Assembly (NCBI GenBank): GCA_036569045.1
Contig: DATCRI010000017.1
Span: 1 to 57,196, forward strand
DNA from: Chthoniobacterales bacterium
GTDB taxonomy: Bacteria; Verrucomicrobiota; Verrucomicrobiia; Chthoniobacterales; JAATET01
Length of the DNA: 57,196 nucleotides
Direction of reading: 5' to 3'
Shown here: positions 55,561 through 57,196 of the stretch, one piece after another
Layout of the letters: every line of letters starts with the position of its first letter
Numbering within the stretch: the first letter of the stretch is position 1
The notes under the pieces: model-generated
The model's database searches: none
Told to the model about the DNA's origin: nothing
What the model saw: only the letters and a program-made list of their open reading frames with translations
Translations under genes and position numbers: made by a program

Positions 55561-57196
55561 GTGAACTCCCCCTCCCGGCTCTCCGTCGTTTGCGCAGCCT
55601 TCGCCGGCGCGGCGTCGCTCCTGCCTGCGTGGGGCTTTGACGGGAACGGAAACGGCCTGAGTGACGTCTGGGAGCAGCGCTACAGCGCGCAATCTCTCGC
55701 GCCAGCGGAGGACGCGGACGGCGACGGCCAGAGCAATGGCACCGAGGCCGCGAATGGCACGGATCCCTTTGACGCTCAATCCCGCACGGGAATTTCCAGC
55801 GTGCAACCCGCGGGCGGCGACATCGTGCTCACCGTGAAAACCCAGCCCGGCAAGCGCTACCGGATCATGCGCAGTTCCAGCCTCGCCCCGGGATCATGGA
55901 CCGCGGAGGGTGCCGCGCAGCTCGCCACCGGATCGTCCCTGGAATTCCACGCGCCGCCCGGCTCGGATCCCGCTGTGTTCTTCGCCGTGAGCGTGGACGA
56001 TGTGGACACCGACAACGACGGGCTGAGCGATTGGGAAGAGCGGCAGCTCCCGGGATTCGACCCCTCGAAGGCGCAGAGCGCCGTCGCCGGGCAGGACGAC
56101 GGCGTCACGCTCGGCCAGCGCCTCGGCACTGGCGCGAATACCGTGAGCTTCGATGCCATCACGGCCACGGCCTACGAAAAAGACGGCACGGTCGGTGCGC
56201 TCCGGATCACCCGCACGAACGGCCTCGCCCCGCTCACGATTTCCCTCACGCGCAGCGGCAATCCGAACGCGCAAAAGGGCTCCGCGAGCGCCGGTGACTA
56301 TCGGCTCGAGGACGCCGCCGGTCAGCCGATCACGGACAGCGTCACCCTTCCCTTTGGCGCAACGAGCGTCGACCTGCGCGTCGTGCCCGTCGCGGACAGT
56401 CTCCGGGAAGTGCCCGAAATGCTCACGCTCACGATTCCGGCCAGCCCGAAATATCAGCTCGGCGCAAGCAGCAGCGCGGCCGTCTCGATCTGCGATGCCT
56501 CGCGCGATCCGGCCAACGACCGCACCTTTCTCGCCTTTCTCGCGCCGGATTCCGGCGTGACGTCCTCCGCCTCCGGCATCTCGACCGTCCATCTCCGCGG
56601 TGACAACAGCGAGGCCCTCGTCGACCTCACGTTCAGCAGTCTCACCTCCGCCCAGGCCGCCGCGCACATCTACGCTCCGGGCAGCGGCGGCGACATCAAG
56701 GGCCTGCCTCGCGGCCAAGTCTCCGGCAGCGTGTGGTCGATCGTCGCGGCGCAGTTTTTCTCGACGGATCAGGCCGTGCTCGACGCCCTCTTTGCCGGCA
56801 CGATTTCCGTGAACGTCCTCACCGGCAACTACCCCGATGGCGAGATTCGCGGCCCCTACTTGCTCAGCAACGGCTCGGCGAATCCACCCACGCCCGCGGA
56901 TCCCCCGCCGATCGAGACACTCACCGGCGAGGACCTCCGACGCGACGTCGCCCGATTCCTCATCCAGTCCACCTTCGGGCCCACCCAGGCCAACATCGAC
57001 GCCCTGGTCGACAGCGTGAATGACGCCGGGGGCAATCGCATCGCCGCCTACACGAACTGGATCGATTCCCAGTTCGCCCTCGATCAGACCCGGCTGCTCG
57101 ACTACACGCAGGCCGCCGACGCCCAGGAATGGGCCCTCCGCGGCACCGATCCCATCAACTACACCTCGACGACCGGCGAGCCCGGCAACAACAACC
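55561..57196 (+). CDS. DUF1800-family secreted protein, 5' part
   Basis: An open frame from a GTG, at least 545 residues, running off the window. A signal peptide leads to two Asp-rich, thrombospondin-3-like calcium repeats (DGNGNGLSDVWEQR, DTDNDGLSDWEERQ). A Calx-beta-like region follows, then a CHRD-like domain (AHIYAPGSGGDIKGL and NYPDGEIRGPYLL). The DUF1800 start reads ARFLIQSTFGPTQANIDALV. Such proteins are typical of Verrucomicrobiota and Planctomycetota, often followed by a DUF1501 gene. Their role is not settled. Confidence 0.85.
   Translation, partial: MNSPSRLSVVCAAFAGAASLLPAWGFDGNGNGLSDVWEQRYSAQSLAPAEDADGDGQSNGTEAANGTDPFDAQSRTGISSVQPAGGDIVLTVKTQPGKRYRIMRSSSLAPGSWTAEGAAQLATGSSLEFHAPPGSDPAVFFAVSVDDVDTDNDGLSDWEERQLPGFDPSKAQSAVAGQDDGVTLGQRLGTGANTVSFDAITATAYEKDGTVGALRITRTNGLAPLTISLTRSGNPNAQKGSASAGDYRLEDAAGQPITDSVTLPFGATSVDLRVVPVADSLREVPEMLTLTIPASPKYQLGASSSAAVSICDASRDPANDRTFLAFLAPDSGVTSSASGISTVHLRGDNSEALVDLTFSSLTSAQAAAHIYAPGSGGDIKGLPRGQVSGSVWSIVAAQFFSTDQAVLDALFAGTISVNVLTGNYPDGEIRGPYLLSNGSANPPTPADPPPIETLTGEDLRRDVARFLIQSTFGPTQANIDALVDSVNDAGGNRIAAYTNWIDSQFALDQTRLLDYTQAADAQEWALRGTDPINYTSTTGEPGNNN

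Overview
This is a GC-rich bacterial chromosome segment. The gene set suggests a Verrucomicrobiota-type organism: DUF1800 protein with thrombospondin-3-like repeats, a glycine-tailed RRM protein, formylglycine-generating enzyme, secreted GH53 and GH64-like enzymes, PurS/PurQ/PurL as separate genes, and an interspersed 'atccgtgtcatccgtgg'-type palindrome. That assignment is an inference from gene content; no rRNA or tRNA gene is visible to fix it.

Layout. 121-9191: a catalase-like peroxidase/cytochrome b561 pair, DUF3817, monomeric isocitrate dehydrogenase divergent from acetyl-CoA synthetase, acyl carrier protein, and small secreted or SRPBCC proteins. 9223-14079: lnt, then a tightly packed purS-purQ-purL operon whose purL carries an in-frame palindromic repeat. 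14094-14832: a nucleotidyltransferase plus a small overlapping ORF (possible toxin-antitoxin-like module). 15288-22294: a co-oriented signalling cluster with hybrid histidine kinase, single-domain receiver, DHp-receiver-PP2C phosphatase, RsbW-like ATPase, MFS transporter, STAS protein and SGNH hydrolase, mostly overlapping or a few bases apart. 23218-25224: Rsm22-type methyltransferase, cupin and RRM protein, followed by a strong intrinsic terminator. 25291-35443: RapA-type helicase, papain-like secreted protein, a beta-barrel/coiled-coil protein coupled to a formylglycine-generating enzyme, an ArsR/AHSA1 operon with a visible promoter-operator, and a cyclic-nucleotide-domain flavoprotein.

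36186-42255 is the most unusual part. The intact competence gene comM (minus strand) is followed by two further diverged copies of its last ~145 bp in the same orientation. Between the three copies lie two cargo blocks, both in comM's direction: tetR-SDR-MFS (MFS now a pseudogene, with two TetR-type palindromic operators) and an ECF sigma factor plus membrane partner. The arrangement resembles a tandem array of cassettes at the comM 3' end, with no recombinase gene in the window.

42418-57196: a HAMP-linked adenylate/guanylate cyclase, two small proteins, polyphosphate kinase 2, a yiaW-yiaV-like pair, a GH64-like secreted protein, a sulfotransferase-like protein, an mpaA/hmuS/flavodoxin block divergent from an Ala-Glu epimerase (murein peptide recycling and haem use), a GH53 endo-galactanase, and the 5' part of a DUF1800 protein that runs off the window. 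Gaps between genes are otherwise short (all about 300 bp or less), and I saw no RNA gene, CRISPR array, insertion sequence or integrase.
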